A DNA stretch of 64,000 nucleotides from positions 2,790,001 through 2,854,000 of the forward strand of contig JANTUC010000001.1 of assembly GCA_026873275.1 (NCBI GenBank), in the 5' to 3' direction. The position numbers and the translations under genes are program-made. Position 1 is the stretch's first letter, and every line of letters begins with the position of its first letter. This document shows, in pieces, positions 34,227-44,482 of the stretch. The notes under the pieces are model-generated. The model was not told the DNA's origin. It ran no database searches and saw nothing but the letters and a program-made list of their open reading frames with translations. Source of the stretch: Pseudopithomyces maydicus (taxonomy: Eukaryota; Ascomycota; Dothideomycetes; Pleosporales; Didymosphaeriaceae).

Positions 34227-35051
34227 TTAAGTATCTTTGGCGCGTTCCTGCATCGTCTGCTGTTGTAGGAAAAGCACTTTGCCTTCTTCGATAAGCTCCT
34301 CTTCGTCGTCCAGCACGACGCCCGCCAACATGGCAGTCTTTCGTCCTACCAAGCGCCACACATCGTCCAACCGGAACCACTTCTCGTCTGCCCATTCTTT
34401 GTTCATGGTATTTGGAACAAAACAATGCGCCAGGCACCTCAATTCGTGTGGTGTCAAGTGATACTCTTCCTTGCACTGCCTCAGGTTTCTATACGAATCC
34501 CTATCGTAGGTAGGTGGGAGTTTGAAGGTAGCGTCGGGCTTTGAGTTCTGTCTCCGCCACTCTTGCCAGTCCTTGTTGGGTTGCGCCTCCTTCCTTTTCT
34601 TCTCGTCCACCGCCTGCTTCTCTTCACGCCTCAACTGCCGGTCTGCTGCTTTTGCGTCTTTCGCTGCTCTTGCTTCGGCCTGTCTCCTCTCTCGCTCTTC
34701 TTTTTCTGCATCCTTGTACACTGCTAGGACGATCTCTTCCACTTCTCTTCTGGCTTTCTTCTCCTCCAAGGTCAACTCGGGCTGTCTCAGCTTCTTGGGA
34801 GAGTAAAAGAAGTCGGTCAACCGAGCCTGCGAAGAAGTGCGCTTCGAGCCCGGCGTCGAAGGAGCAGAAGTACGACATGGCGTGACAGGAGCGCCGTTTG
34901 CAGCACGTTTTGAGGGTGTCGCGAAGAGTGGCTGGGCCCGGCGAGGCGGGGTGCGTGGGGGCGTCAACGAAGAGGCACCGGCAGTAGGCGGGGCACTAGG
35001 CGACTCGGCCCTCGCCTTGCCTTTGCCTTTCGCTGACTGCATCGAGGTCAT
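34227..35051 (-). CDS. Unknown protein with PIP-degron-like motif and CDK-type sites
   Basis: Single exon, 274 residues; no family recognised. Residues 1-72 are disordered, basic and Ser/Thr-Pro rich, with four full S/T-P-x-K/R sites (Thr30, 34, 45, 57). Residues 75-82 read QARLTDFF, a canonical PCNA-interacting QxxLxxFF box. It contains TD at positions 5-6 and a Lys (86) four residues after the box, the combination that defines a PIP degron recognised by CRL4-Cdt2 when bound to PCNA on DNA. Residues about 95-160 are a highly charged coiled coil (EEKKARREVEE...). The C-terminal third (YDRDSYRNLRQCKEEYHLTPHEL onward) looks folded but is unassigned. The inferred role is a replication- or repair-linked PCNA client degraded in S phase. 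Confidence 0.75.
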   Translation of the reverse strand: MTSMQSAKGKGKARAESPSAPPTAGASSLTPPRTPPRRAQPLFATPSKRAANGAPVTPCRTSAPSTPGSKRTSSQARLTDFFYSPKKLRQPELTLEEKKARREVEEIVLAVYKDAEKEERERRQAEARAAKDAKAADRQLRREEKQAVDEKKRKEAQPNKDWQEWRRQNSKPDATFKLPPTYDRDSYRNLRQCKEEYHLTPHELRCLAHCFVPNTMNKEWADEKWFRLDDVWRLVGRKTAMLAGVVLDDEEELIEEGKVLFLQQQTMQERAKDT

Positions 35052-35279
35052 GATAGCTCTGGGAAATGACGACGTGATATGGTGTGGTGATGTCAGAGTG
35101 GATCAACATGTGCAGCCTCGTGCGGGGAGCAGCGGGAACTTGTATGGAACCCGCTCGCTTATTTTGGCTTCTCTGGGGTGAGGCGCAGGAACGCGTATTG
35201 TACTATATATACACAAATACAACCCGTTTCTGCGAGAAATCGTAGGATCATGTTATCTTCCAGGCAGCAATACTGCATT

Positions 35280-36936
35280 TCACACAGTATATCTGAACCA
35301 AGGCACGTTGTCTGCCAGCTCCCGCTCCATCAGCTTTTGTTCCACTGTCAATTCTTGCACGCCTTGCTCCTGAGCAATCTTGTCTCGCCGCGCATTCTCC
35401 AGCCGGCACCATGTGGACATGAAGAGGGTCAGGAAAAACGCCATGCTGGCTTCTGTCAGTCCATGTCGCAAGTGTTGGATGAAAAGGAAAGAATCCACAC
35501 GTGCAAACTCACCTGACAAACCCAATCAAAATACTATGTCCAGTTATGTATCTTGGACCATCCCTTGAAATGTAGACGTAGGACGCGATAATTCCACCGC
35601 AGTTGCCCCCCATGACCTGCATTGCGATTCCAGTGCCCCTCTTTAGACTACCACCGATATTCCCGCTGTTCCACGCCATGCCAAGGGGAATCTGAGGGTA
35701 GATGCCAATGGCTGCGAAAACCGTTCCTGTGTATTGCACGCTCGCTTTGCCGCTGCCACACAGTAGCCCGAAACCGAGCAAGGCTACAAGCTGGAAACCT
35801 AGGAGGAAAATCCCCTCCTGCCTACTCGGTCGGCGTACCAACTTGCGGCGATGGTAAAGACGCAGGCGACAACGTAAGGTGGGACAGACATCAATTGGGC
35901 TTCATTCGCCGTGTAGCCCATGTTTTTTATGATTGTTGGCAAAAAGAGCGCAAAGCTGTAAATTGGACAGAACCCGGCCATGCAAATAAGCATGTGAATG
36001 TAGATCTTCCAGTCGCCGATCGCTTGCCATACGTACTTGATGTCGAAATCGTTCGACAAGTGACCTTGGTCTTCATAGAGTCGACGCTGTACTTCCTTTC
36101 GTTCGGGTTCCGTCAGAAAGCGGGCACTATACCGTGTCAGATGGCATCTGGGCTCATGTTACGGCTCTGCTTCCGACTTACGTTGCAGGGTAGTCATATA
36201 TACACCAATACGCGGCCAAGCTAACCAGAACACTGAGCAGACCTTCCAGTATGAATATCCAGCTCCAAGCTGCTTTTCCACCAACTCCATGCATCTCTGC
36301 GATGCCTCTTGCAAGAATGCCACCGAAAGCACCAGCCAGGGTTGCTGCGCTGAAGAAGAGTGCCATGCGGAACCCGCACTCCTTGCGAACATACCACTGT
36401 GTTATATAATAGTTGACGCCAGGGAATAACCCCCCTCAAATACGCCAAGAAAGACGCGTGTGGCCATCAATCCCGAGTAGTTCTTTACGAATCCTTGGCC
36501 TACCATGGAAACTGACCAACAAAACATGATAAAGGTGAGCCAGATCGATGGCCGGATGCGTTTCATCATCATATTAGACGGTATCTCTGCTGCGATGTAA
36601 AATGGAAAAAGGATCGCGAGACAGTCATTGTACTGGAGACCATGCAGGCCAAGATCTTGTTCGAGATGATCGAGGCGTGCATTGCCGATGTTTGTTCGGT
36701 CGAGGAAGCACAGACTGGAAAACCACCATCAGAACACTCGATTAAGACCGGCGTTTTGAAACCTACAGGTATATCAACGACATGAAAGGTATAATGTGCC
36801 AGTCCATCTTTCGTAACAGCCTCTTCGTATTATGCGCATCCCATCCTTGAATTTCTGTATCGCTGGGCGTAACGGACAAGGTCAGAACCTTTTCATTCTC
36901 TTCTGTGGTCCCACTAATGTTCTCAATTTCATCCAT
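35280..36936 (-). CDS. DAL5-type MFS transporter (anion/vitamin family), two frame breaks
   Basis: Proton-coupled carrier of the allantoate/vitamin group. Exons are 36767-36936, 36182-36714, 35513-36126 and 35280-35445. The N-terminus has MDWHIIPFMSLIYL, joined to LCFLDRTNIGNARLD, the diagnostic helix-1 block. Next come FPFYIAAEIPSNMMMKR, QWYVRKECGFRMALFFSAATLAGAFGGI, and YADRVGRRG joined to FLLGFQLVALLGF, IYPQIPLGMAWNSGNIGG and a FRYTV C-terminus. Two internal stops are caused by frame changes: at the C6 run 36430-36435 (between VFEGG and LFPGVNYYITQ) and at the C4 run 35812-35815 (between VGRRG and IFLLGF). Each needs one extra base. It is either a pseudogene or, more likely given the same error in other genes, an intact gene with two missing bases. 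The substrate is unknown. Confidence 0.75.
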
Positions 36937-38253
36937 CTTCGGTTCTAAGCAACGGGATTGCTGTACGAGCGCTCGGGGGACGGTTTGGAGATGGCCTCTC
37001 TTTGGGCAGAAGAAACGACGACCAGGAAGAAGTCAGGAAGTACACTTTCGAGTAACAGCACCGGTGCGGTAGAAAGTTAAGACAGCTAGCTTCTTCTCAC
37101 ACCGATTATCTCTCGCGCTCACGTACGTCTGCGCGATAACTCGGCGTAAGACCTGCAACACTGCTGGTTTTGATTCGCCAAACTCTGGAACAAACAGCAC
37201 AATTTTTCCAGGCATGATCATTTGTATTTCATTTATACCACTACAGTGGTACAACAGGGTCGTACTTGGCTCGTTCGGGGTGTTACACATCAGCTTGATG
37301 CTAGGGTGCCGGTGTTGTAACACCTTCCGTGTTCGCTAACTGGACGTCGACAACACAAAGATATCGCTTATGCCGATGTGCCCAAAACCCAGCCGCTTGG
37401 CGATAAGCTTACTTTACATTGCATGTGAGGTGGTGGGCCAGGCGACGAGCTAATTCCCATTAAGGTTTTGTGGTTCCGGTTGGGATCATTTATCGCATCT
37501 CCATTGTGCGTCAAGGCTACCAGTCGGCATTTCGGAGGTGACAAATTTCCAGCGTCCAAAATTATTGTGCTACATGTTTGCGTGGGTGGTTCTGTTTCGA
37601 TATGGATCTAAATAATGCTGAGGACTGTACTGTGTATGTCATTAACAATGTGAACTAGGTTTCTGGGACCGAGTATCTAACTTTAATAGGCAGCTACCAA
37701 ATGATGTAAGCCAACTCCACTGGTTTCCCTTACTCAAACGACTGCGCTACACTCCTTTGTCAGGCAATATCAATAAGAATTATATTAATTACCTCAAGCC
37801 CCAAGAGGCTGGCACTAAATGTCTTGGTAGGTACTTCGAGCAGAGTTGAGGTCAAGTTAAAACTCTCCTCTATTTTTAGGTCCATAGAGTAACTGTTTCA
37901 GTGACTTCCTGGACACATGTTTCGCACACTCGTGTTTGGCTCTTACGGCGAGTTTCACTATGCCTTTGGACAGACTACAAAACTTTCACTCTTACAACAT
38001 AACAAGCTCAAAGGACTACCATGATCAATAGAATTGTTCTTTAGATATGTGATTCTGCTGGCACCCAGGTGATGTAGTAGTCACTTAGCTACATAGTAGA
38101 CATGGACCACATGTACGACCCATGACCTTAAAAGCACCAGTGAATCTGCGATTTATCTAAGCTTGTGTAGACATCGAGCCTTCTGGCTACGAAAACCACT
38201 GCAGTTTCTGTGGACCATGTGGTTCCCAACATATAATATCCAACCAGTGAGTC
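36937..38253. other. Intergenic region, no gene supported
   Basis: About 1.3 kb. The part next to 36936 is the expected promoter of the DAL5-type gene. A short perfect inverted repeat (taccact / agtggta, 37236-37251) lies within it. The rest holds only short unsupported frames. Confidence 0.45.
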
Positions 38254-39985
38254 TCATTGAAATGTCAATTTTGAATCCTTCCCTGGTCCGTGGAATATAG
38301 TATGTTCCACTGATTTCATATCACTCCTTGTGTTGTCCAGATTCTCCACCCCCAAATTTCTCGCATAGTGCGGGTGAGACCCTCCTGCGACAATGAGGCG
38401 TATCTTGTGTCCTCGAGCGAATCTATGCGCACACCAAGACAGTGATAAAGTCACCGAGTCAGTATCTCGTTGTGGATCTAGCCTTTGGTACGCTTCGGAT
38501 ATGTTGTAGGATCTCCCCTTCTCATTGACTTCACTGATTCGCACGAAAAGGTCTGCAAAGGGATTGTCGGTGGTATGGCTGAGCGTGGCAGTAGGTTTTC
38601 CGATGAATTCAAAATCCTCTTGGAGTGGTTCAGTGGTGAAGGTCGTGACGTCTGAACGTTCGGCCAATGCTGTGTCGTCGACTCTCCCTCCATCCATCCC
38701 AAGCTTGTTACCGCCTATAGTAGGAGTTGGATTTCGAGGGTCGAACACGAATCTTGAGTATTGGTCACCATCAATTGCGGTCTCCGTGCCAAGTTTTCCA
38801 GCTCTTTGCAGATACAGTGTGTACGTTTTGGGAGCTGGTGGAAACTCCGTGGCAGTCCGCCACTCTTCAGCACCTGTGACATAATATTTGACTGGATTCT
38901 CGCGTGGTGTCTTGTTCCGGAGAGCAAGGTGCTCTTCTAACCAGGCTAGGGTGTCTTTGGTAGCCTCTGGATTACCGACGGCAGCATTGTGTGAGCCCTT
39001 ACTTACAGTAAGTGCGACATTGCAGCCACGCTCTCGAAGTCGAAAGTATTGTTCAAGCGTTTGGTCAGAAAACAAATCATACCACCCACTTATCAGCAAT
39101 ATGGGCATGTTAGCTTTCTCGAGACTTTGACCCAGCTTCATTGGTTTGTAGTAATCGTTTTCAGATTCAGAGTTTCTGATCCAGTTTTGCAACCAATCTG
39201 CCTTTCCCTGGTATGCAGCATTGACAGTCTGTGCAAGCGGGATACCCTCTAGGGGAGGTCGGAAACGTTTTGGCTGCCACAGCATCTTCAGCATGTGATA
39301 AGGCTCTTCTTGGGCTGTGAGCTTGCCTGCCCATGCAATCAAGTCCATATTCATAGATCCCGTCTCCCAAAGTGTTCGCTGGAAATCATGCGGGCCAACC
39401 GAGATGATAGCAGCTACCATATCAGGTGGGGGGTCCATAAGCACTGCCCACTGTGTGAATCCCAAGTACGACTAGGTTGTAAGATAAGAAGTCAGCAGTG
39501 ACTCGATGTTAAACTATCTGGGGGGAGGGGGATATACGTACGGCCCCGAGTGTTGCGAACGTTCCCGTATACCACGATTGTTTACGCATCCACTCCACGA
39601 CAGCTTTCCCGTCTTCTACTTCGGTACGGAAAGGATCGAAGTCGCCCCCAGAGCCGAAGGTACCACGACTACTAACGAAAAGGATTTGGTAACCACGAGC
39701 AGCGAAGATGCGTGCAAATATAGCAGCGAAGAAGAGCCCGCGACCATAGGGACCTTGGACCAATACTGTTCCTGCAGGTTTATTGCCTTCGAGTGCCACG
39801 GGCACATATAGGTCTGCAGTAAGTTCTATGCGATTGATTTCTTCGTGTATGGGAATGCGCAATGGTTGCACCTTGTAGTTGCACGTTTCTGGGGGAAGGC
39901 CGAACTGCCACCCTAGAAGACGATCGATAATCGAACCAATGACACCCCGTGTCCACACTGGCTCAGTTCCAGTTTGTTCTGGCAT
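38254..39985 (-). CDS. CocE/NonD-type alpha/beta hydrolase (X-Pro dipeptidyl-peptidase family)
   Basis: Serine hydrolase or peptidase of the S15-like group. Two exons, 39542-39985 and 38254-39471, giving 553 residues. The 70-bp intron (GTACGT...CCTAG) joins TFATLGA to SYLGFTQW, creating the nucleophile motif GASYLG with Ser149. The acid is in LLISGWYDLFSDQ (Asp about 280) and the His in VSKGSHNAA (about 309). RGTFGSGGDFDPF near 105-117 is the family RG..S.G block. The C-terminal part (from about 400) is the jelly-roll domain of this family (SRFVFDPRNPTP..., LFVRISEVNEKGRSYNISEAYQR). There is no signal peptide, so it is probably intracellular. Substrates could be esters or X-Pro peptides; the sequence does not decide. 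Confidence 0.87.
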
Positions 39986-40782
39986 TGTGCTGGTTTGAGA
40001 TGATGTTCAGTAGGCAGGAGTTCATACCAGTGTTGCGCTTACATATCTATGTAGGTATGTGCGAGCGGACGCTCGGACATGATGACGAAATTTTAGGCAC
40101 CCAGCCAGCCAACTGGTTAGCAATAAACACTGGGGTAACTCAACGCTAGTTCGCATACTGATAATAACCCACTTGCCATTATCGGTATAAGGACCTAGTT
40201 AGATTGTTCCTAGCGATAGCCATGACAAATGGAATATAATAATTAATTCAACAGACAGCGGAACACCAGAATAGTAAATAGCATATAATGGGGTGAATGA
40301 AGATAACGGGGGGCGCGGAGGAGCATAGAAAGGCGAAAGTAAGCATAGTGTTCATAATAATGGAAGATCTATCAGCACTCAAATTGAGTTTTGTTTTTCG
40401 CGATTGGTGTAATGTTTTGATATGTAGCAGAGGTGCTACTATTTTCGAGGCTTTCATTATATCGTTCGCTCTTGTAATTCCACCTCTAGAACGATATAGA
40501 GAGAGATTTAATTATTCCGCTCTATGGTGTATTGCCGTGATAATAAAATGGCATTATATCTAGACTGGGTTTATGTAAATATATAGATAATTCAGCTTAT
40601 TAAATGGTATAGGATCGAAGTGTCGTATTGGAAAAAGAAAGTGGAACACATTTCACAACCATAAAACAATCCAGTAAGGAAAAAAATTAATGGGACCAAG
40701 GAAAAACAGAATAGGAAAGGTCGTCCACAGCCATGATAATCAAAGCTCATCGAGACGCTTGACACTGCTGCGTGAGCAATCT
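39986..40782. other. Intergenic region, no gene supported
   Basis: 797 bp, AT-rich toward 40782, between two minus-strand genes. It should contain the hydrolase promoter and the glycosyltransferase 3' end. A plus-strand frame at 40297-40563 is unsupported. Confidence 0.5.
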
Positions 40783-42423
40783 CTACTTGGTCTTATCATC
40801 CTCATCCTCATCCTCATCCTCAGACTCAGGTTCAGCCTCAGCCCCACCATTCTTTATGTCGTCTCGGCCACTCCAGCTAATGTCCCACCAGGTCAACATG
40901 CTCCAAAGCTTCAGAAGCGAGTGGAAGTACGCAAAAAGTGGATACGCAGGGATGGGGAAGAAATACAAAAAGAAATCTTTGGGATGCTTTTCAAACCAAG
41001 CCACCGTCTTGATCAGCTTAGTTGCCCAGATGAAGCCGATCATGCAGACTAGTGAGATTTCAGGGTGTTCGGAGTTCTTGTAGTGTTGGGTGGAGGTGAG
41101 GAAATATACCATCAGTGGGTCCCAGATCAATGCAGCGTTATATAGCCAGGGCAAGTACGTTGTCCATACTGTAATCGGCCACTTCCACCAGATAGTCCTG
41201 TCGATGAATAAGGCGATAGGATTCTGTCGCATTGTCGTGCGGCTCCATCGCATGCATTGAGGAATAAACTTTTTAGCACCAAGGGTGCCTAGAGACGTTG
41301 TGATCGTGGTCTCTTCGGAATACTGGAATTTGATGTCCATACCATGGTTGATGACCCAACGCGTTATAAAGTTATCGTCATCCGGCTTCACGGGGCCAAT
41401 TCCATCCGGCTTCCCAGGTATCCAACCACGAGCAAGGTATTCGTTCTTGAATTTGTACCTGAATTCAGAGTCTCGGATGATACTAGTGCGAATGAGCGCC
41501 GTACGACCTGACACCGTGAAAATGCCGCCGTCCGCTGCGTTAGTGGCACGAGCTTCGAAGTTGTGACGGATCAAGTAAATTCCGCCGATTGTATTCCAAA
41601 ATCCGGAGACATAGTAGTTCCAGATACACCGATGAAATGGGATCGTTCTATCGTAGGGAGGGGGCTGAGGATGTTTGACCCACTTATGAGTACCTACGAA
41701 GCCCACTTTCTCGTCCGTAAATGCAGGGAGTGTGTTTTTGAGAAATCCCGGTGGCCAAATTGCACTGTCGTCCACCATAGCAGTTATGCGGAAATTTTTG
41801 GTTCCTTTCAATTTCGAAGCGCTAACAATTTGCGCCCGTTTGTTAGCTACTTTTGCATTGACATAGTGTATATTGTTTCTTATGGCTTGCCAGTCTTGAT
41901 ATTCGGGGTCCTTGTTATTGTGAAAATCCTTCAGGATGATGGGAATCGTTTCTTCAAGTTCTTTCTGCACATCATGGTTGATCGCGGAAAAGACGATGCG
42001 TCCTGGTTTGTTGCGGATGATTCCATGGACCATATCTTTGAAGAGTTCATTTCCTTTGGGGCCAACTGTTGGTATGATAACAGTCACGTCTTTCGATGAT
42101 GGCGTCAATTTGCCAATTTCAGTGGCACGCTTGTAACGGAACCAAAAGAATATATTGATGATAGTTTTGTAGTAGCGAAATATAAGGAGAAAGATGAACC
42201 AGACATGCCAGGGGTCGTGATGATGATTGGCAATATTAGAGGTAATGACAAGAAGTAGGCTCAGCCACAGATGACCAAGAAGTGGGAGCGATGCCACAAA
42301 CGATGTGGATTTGGCATTTTTATTGAAGTCGTACATCAGGAATACGACCCAGATTAACATAAAGACAAAAGACAAAAGTGACCATTTAGTCAATTCGTGA
42401 AGAATATTTGACATTTTTTCCAT
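40783..42423 (-). CDS. Membrane type-2 glycosyltransferase (GT2)
   Basis: Processive-type glycosyltransferase that would build an extracellular polysaccharide from a UDP-sugar. Single exon, 546 residues. Three hydrophobic segments at the N-terminus (about 10-95) precede the GT-A domain. Motifs are DVTVIIPTVGPKG (nucleotide-binding start), MVDDSAIWPPGFL (DxD-like), PDDDNFITRW (third Asp) and QCMRWSRTTMR, the Q..RW motif. C-terminal helices follow, then a highly acidic tail (SEDEDEDEDEDDK). It resembles the fungal GT2 proteins shown in wheat pathogens to be needed for hyphal growth on surfaces; that link is by family only. The product sugar is unknown. The acidic tail is encoded by a CTCATC-type repeat near 40796-40822. 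Confidence 0.87.
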   Translation of the reverse strand: MEKMSNILHELTKWSLLSFVFMLIWVVFLMYDFNKNAKSTSFVASLPLLGHLWLSLLLVITSNIANHHHDPWHVWFIFLLIFRYYKTIINIFFWFRYKRATEIGKLTPSSKDVTVIIPTVGPKGNELFKDMVHGIIRNKPGRIVFSAINHDVQKELEETIPIILKDFHNNKDPEYQDWQAIRNNIHYVNAKVANKRAQIVSASKLKGTKNFRITAMVDDSAIWPPGFLKNTLPAFTDEKVGFVGTHKWVKHPQPPPYDRTIPFHRCIWNYYVSGFWNTIGGIYLIRHNFEARATNAADGGIFTVSGRTALIRTSIIRDSEFRYKFKNEYLARGWIPGKPDGIGPVKPDDDNFITRWVINHGMDIKFQYSEETTITTSLGTLGAKKFIPQCMRWSRTTMRQNPIALFIDRTIWWKWPITVWTTYLPWLYNAALIWDPLMVYFLTSTQHYKNSEHPEISLVCMIGFIWATKLIKTVAWFEKHPKDFFLYFFPIPAYPLFAYFHSLLKLWSMLTWWDISWSGRDDIKNGGAEAEPESEDEDEDEDDKTK

Positions 42424-43693
42424 ATTTCAGGAACTACGGAGTTCGATTGTAACTATTTGTGTATAGGAATAGGGCGTTGTTACGCTGTCCGCAAAGATAC
42501 CAGTAACTACGAAGGTGAAGTATCCAGAGAGCAAGATTTATACACGACTACATGGTTACTAGACTCCCCTGAGTCCTTCCGATCACAAGAATCAGCAGTC
42601 ACTTCATGTGTACGGATAGGTCGATTCTTGATCACAGCGGTGGGTGTGCCACGGGAAAAGCGGGAGAATATCACTGCAATCACGGGAGGAGTCTAGCTAG
42701 CGTTGTCATCAGCAGGTGGCAGTTAAACAATTCAAGAGAGTGAAACGATATGCTCTCTGTATCGTTGGAGATAAGGGATGCGCATGACTGTCGTTGGAGC
42801 AACATAGACGTGAGTCTTGATAGACCAGGTCATAGCGAAAACAAGGACTTGTCTACTATCCACGTAGATCTCTCAACCATACCTCCAACAAACGGGATTC
42901 TCCGTGTCTGTCGTCGCTTTTGAGCCGCACCCTGTCGTGACTTTGACTTTTGTTAGCGCAACGCCTCTCTCGGATATAGGCAGTGTAGATAACTGTGTAA
43001 CAAATATGTCTCAATAAACTCTTAGCTGATTCTTACTATATGGCGGGATAAATAGTATCAAGTAGATCTAGGAGTCAAAGCTTTGTGTTTTCTACGCTTC
43101 CTTTCAGCCGCACTTACAGCTGAGTCGATTCATTGCGGGCATGCACGAGGGACACAGAGCGCACAGAGCGTCTATCAACCCAACATGCCCAACAAAACAT
43201 CAATTAATAGCTCACCACTATTGCGCAATAGCAAGATCGTTATCCGTGGCAGCCCATTGTTGACGTGTGTGATACGTGGGTGTAACAGCCAAGTGTTGAT
43301 AGATGACAAACAAAAGAGTGTCGAGAAGCCTGAATCATCATTCCTTACAAACAGGCTATGGTCGTTGTGGCCAAGGCTTCCGATCAGGAGGGGCGAACTG
43401 TGCTGTCCACAGTGTAGTTCAAATTTTCAATGAAGTTGATGATGATCAGATATAACAGAATCAGAATAACTCTGAATACAATAAATTGAGAGCAATGCAG
43501 ATTCAATCCGTGAAAGTGCTGCAGTCTATGGAGATAAGTGCATAGAATAATAGCGCCAGTGTGGAAACCGTTTGCTAATGTACAACTTGGGGAAAACAGT
43601 GTTGAAACACGAGTACACGCCAGGGGAGTTGATCACCCAAGACATTTGTACAACGAAACTAGACCTAGTTGTCTAGGAAATCGGCCCGCGAAA
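42424..43693. other. Intergenic region, no gene supported
   Basis: About 1.27 kb between two minus-strand genes. The first few hundred bases after 42423 should be the GT2 promoter. A 116-codon plus-strand frame at 43083-43433 has no support. Confidence 0.45.
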
Positions 43694-44482
43694 TCAGTAT
43701 CGTCGGTATTTTGCATTCGAGATAGATGAAGCACAGCACATGCAGCCTTCATCCTCGTCCTCATCGAACTCGCTTGAATCGGCACTCTCATCTGTGAAAT
43801 CCGAATCGCTCGCTATACTCGCCAGCATCCTGAATTCTGCCGGACTCACAGGCTGACCAAAACCGACTGCAAGCTGGAGATCTTCATCTCCCTGAAGTCG
43901 GTAGTGTTTGTACGCATAGCCCACGTCGCTTGGTCGTTGCGGTTCTTCGGGCGAGCCAATGCGACAAAAGACCTTTCTCAGCTCGATCGCGTAAATTACA
44001 TCATCGTCGAACTTGTTCAGATTTACACCCGAATCGTTTTTATGTATCTGTGACTTTTCGGACGCTGAAACGCTGGGGTTGCTGTATGTGAAATGTGGGC
44101 TCGTAAGCTTCTGGATGCCGGTTACGAAGAATAGCGGTTGGCGTCGAAGAGCCGCTTTGTGAAGGTAGGCCTGGCTAGAAGCCCGGCGGCTGGTATAGCG
44201 AAAGGCCGACAAGGGATCTCTGAGCCGGGTGTGAATCATCTGGGTGGCTTGAACCATGACGGAGTCCGTATTTGATTGGGGTTGCTTTGCGATAAATCGG
44301 CCACCATCGTCACGAGAGATGGTCTCACTGAAGTCGGTTTGGAACACTGGCGCTCTCAGTGGGAGAGAATCGTGCTCGTTGATAAACGAGTCGACATCAG
44401 CATTCAATGGGTCGGCGAGTAGCTGGCCGATTCTGATTGTGCCAGATGCTACAGGTGCTGGTAGGAGAACAGTAGTGGACAT
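43694..44482 (-). CDS. Unrecognised protein with acidic, Cys-rich C-terminus
   Basis: Single exon, 262 residues from the ATG at 44482 (MSTTVLLPAPVASGTIRIGQLLADPLN); an in-frame ATG at 44521 adds 13 residues. No signal peptide. Visible blocks are IRIGQLLADPLNADVDSF near 18-32, LRRQPLFFVTGIQKLTSP near 112-130, and a strand DDVIYAIELRKVFCRIG near 165-182. An acidic tail (FDEDEDEG) is followed by CMCC. The mix of beta-type strands and the absence of low complexity before the tail suggest a folded domain. The hydrophobic strand ending VTGIQ is a pattern I have seen in fungal proteins of unclear function; I cannot assign a family. The tail could bind metal; that is speculation. Confidence 0.6.
   Translation of the reverse strand: MSTTVLLPAPVASGTIRIGQLLADPLNADVDSFINEHDSLPLRAPVFQTDFSETISRDDGGRFIAKQPQSNTDSVMVQATQMIHTRLRDPLSAFRYTSRRASSQAYLHKAALRRQPLFFVTGIQKLTSPHFTYSNPSVSASEKSQIHKNDSGVNLNKFDDDVIYAIELRKVFCRIGSPEEPQRPSDVGYAYKHYRLQGDEDLQLAVGFGQPVSPAEFRMLASIASDSDFTDESADSSEFDEDEDEGCMCCASSISNAKYRRY

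Noticed and set aside
37236..37251. Perfect short inverted repeat taccact/agtggta
   Set aside because: Only 7-bp arms, isolated, with no T-run or gene end next to it; expected by chance in 64 kb.
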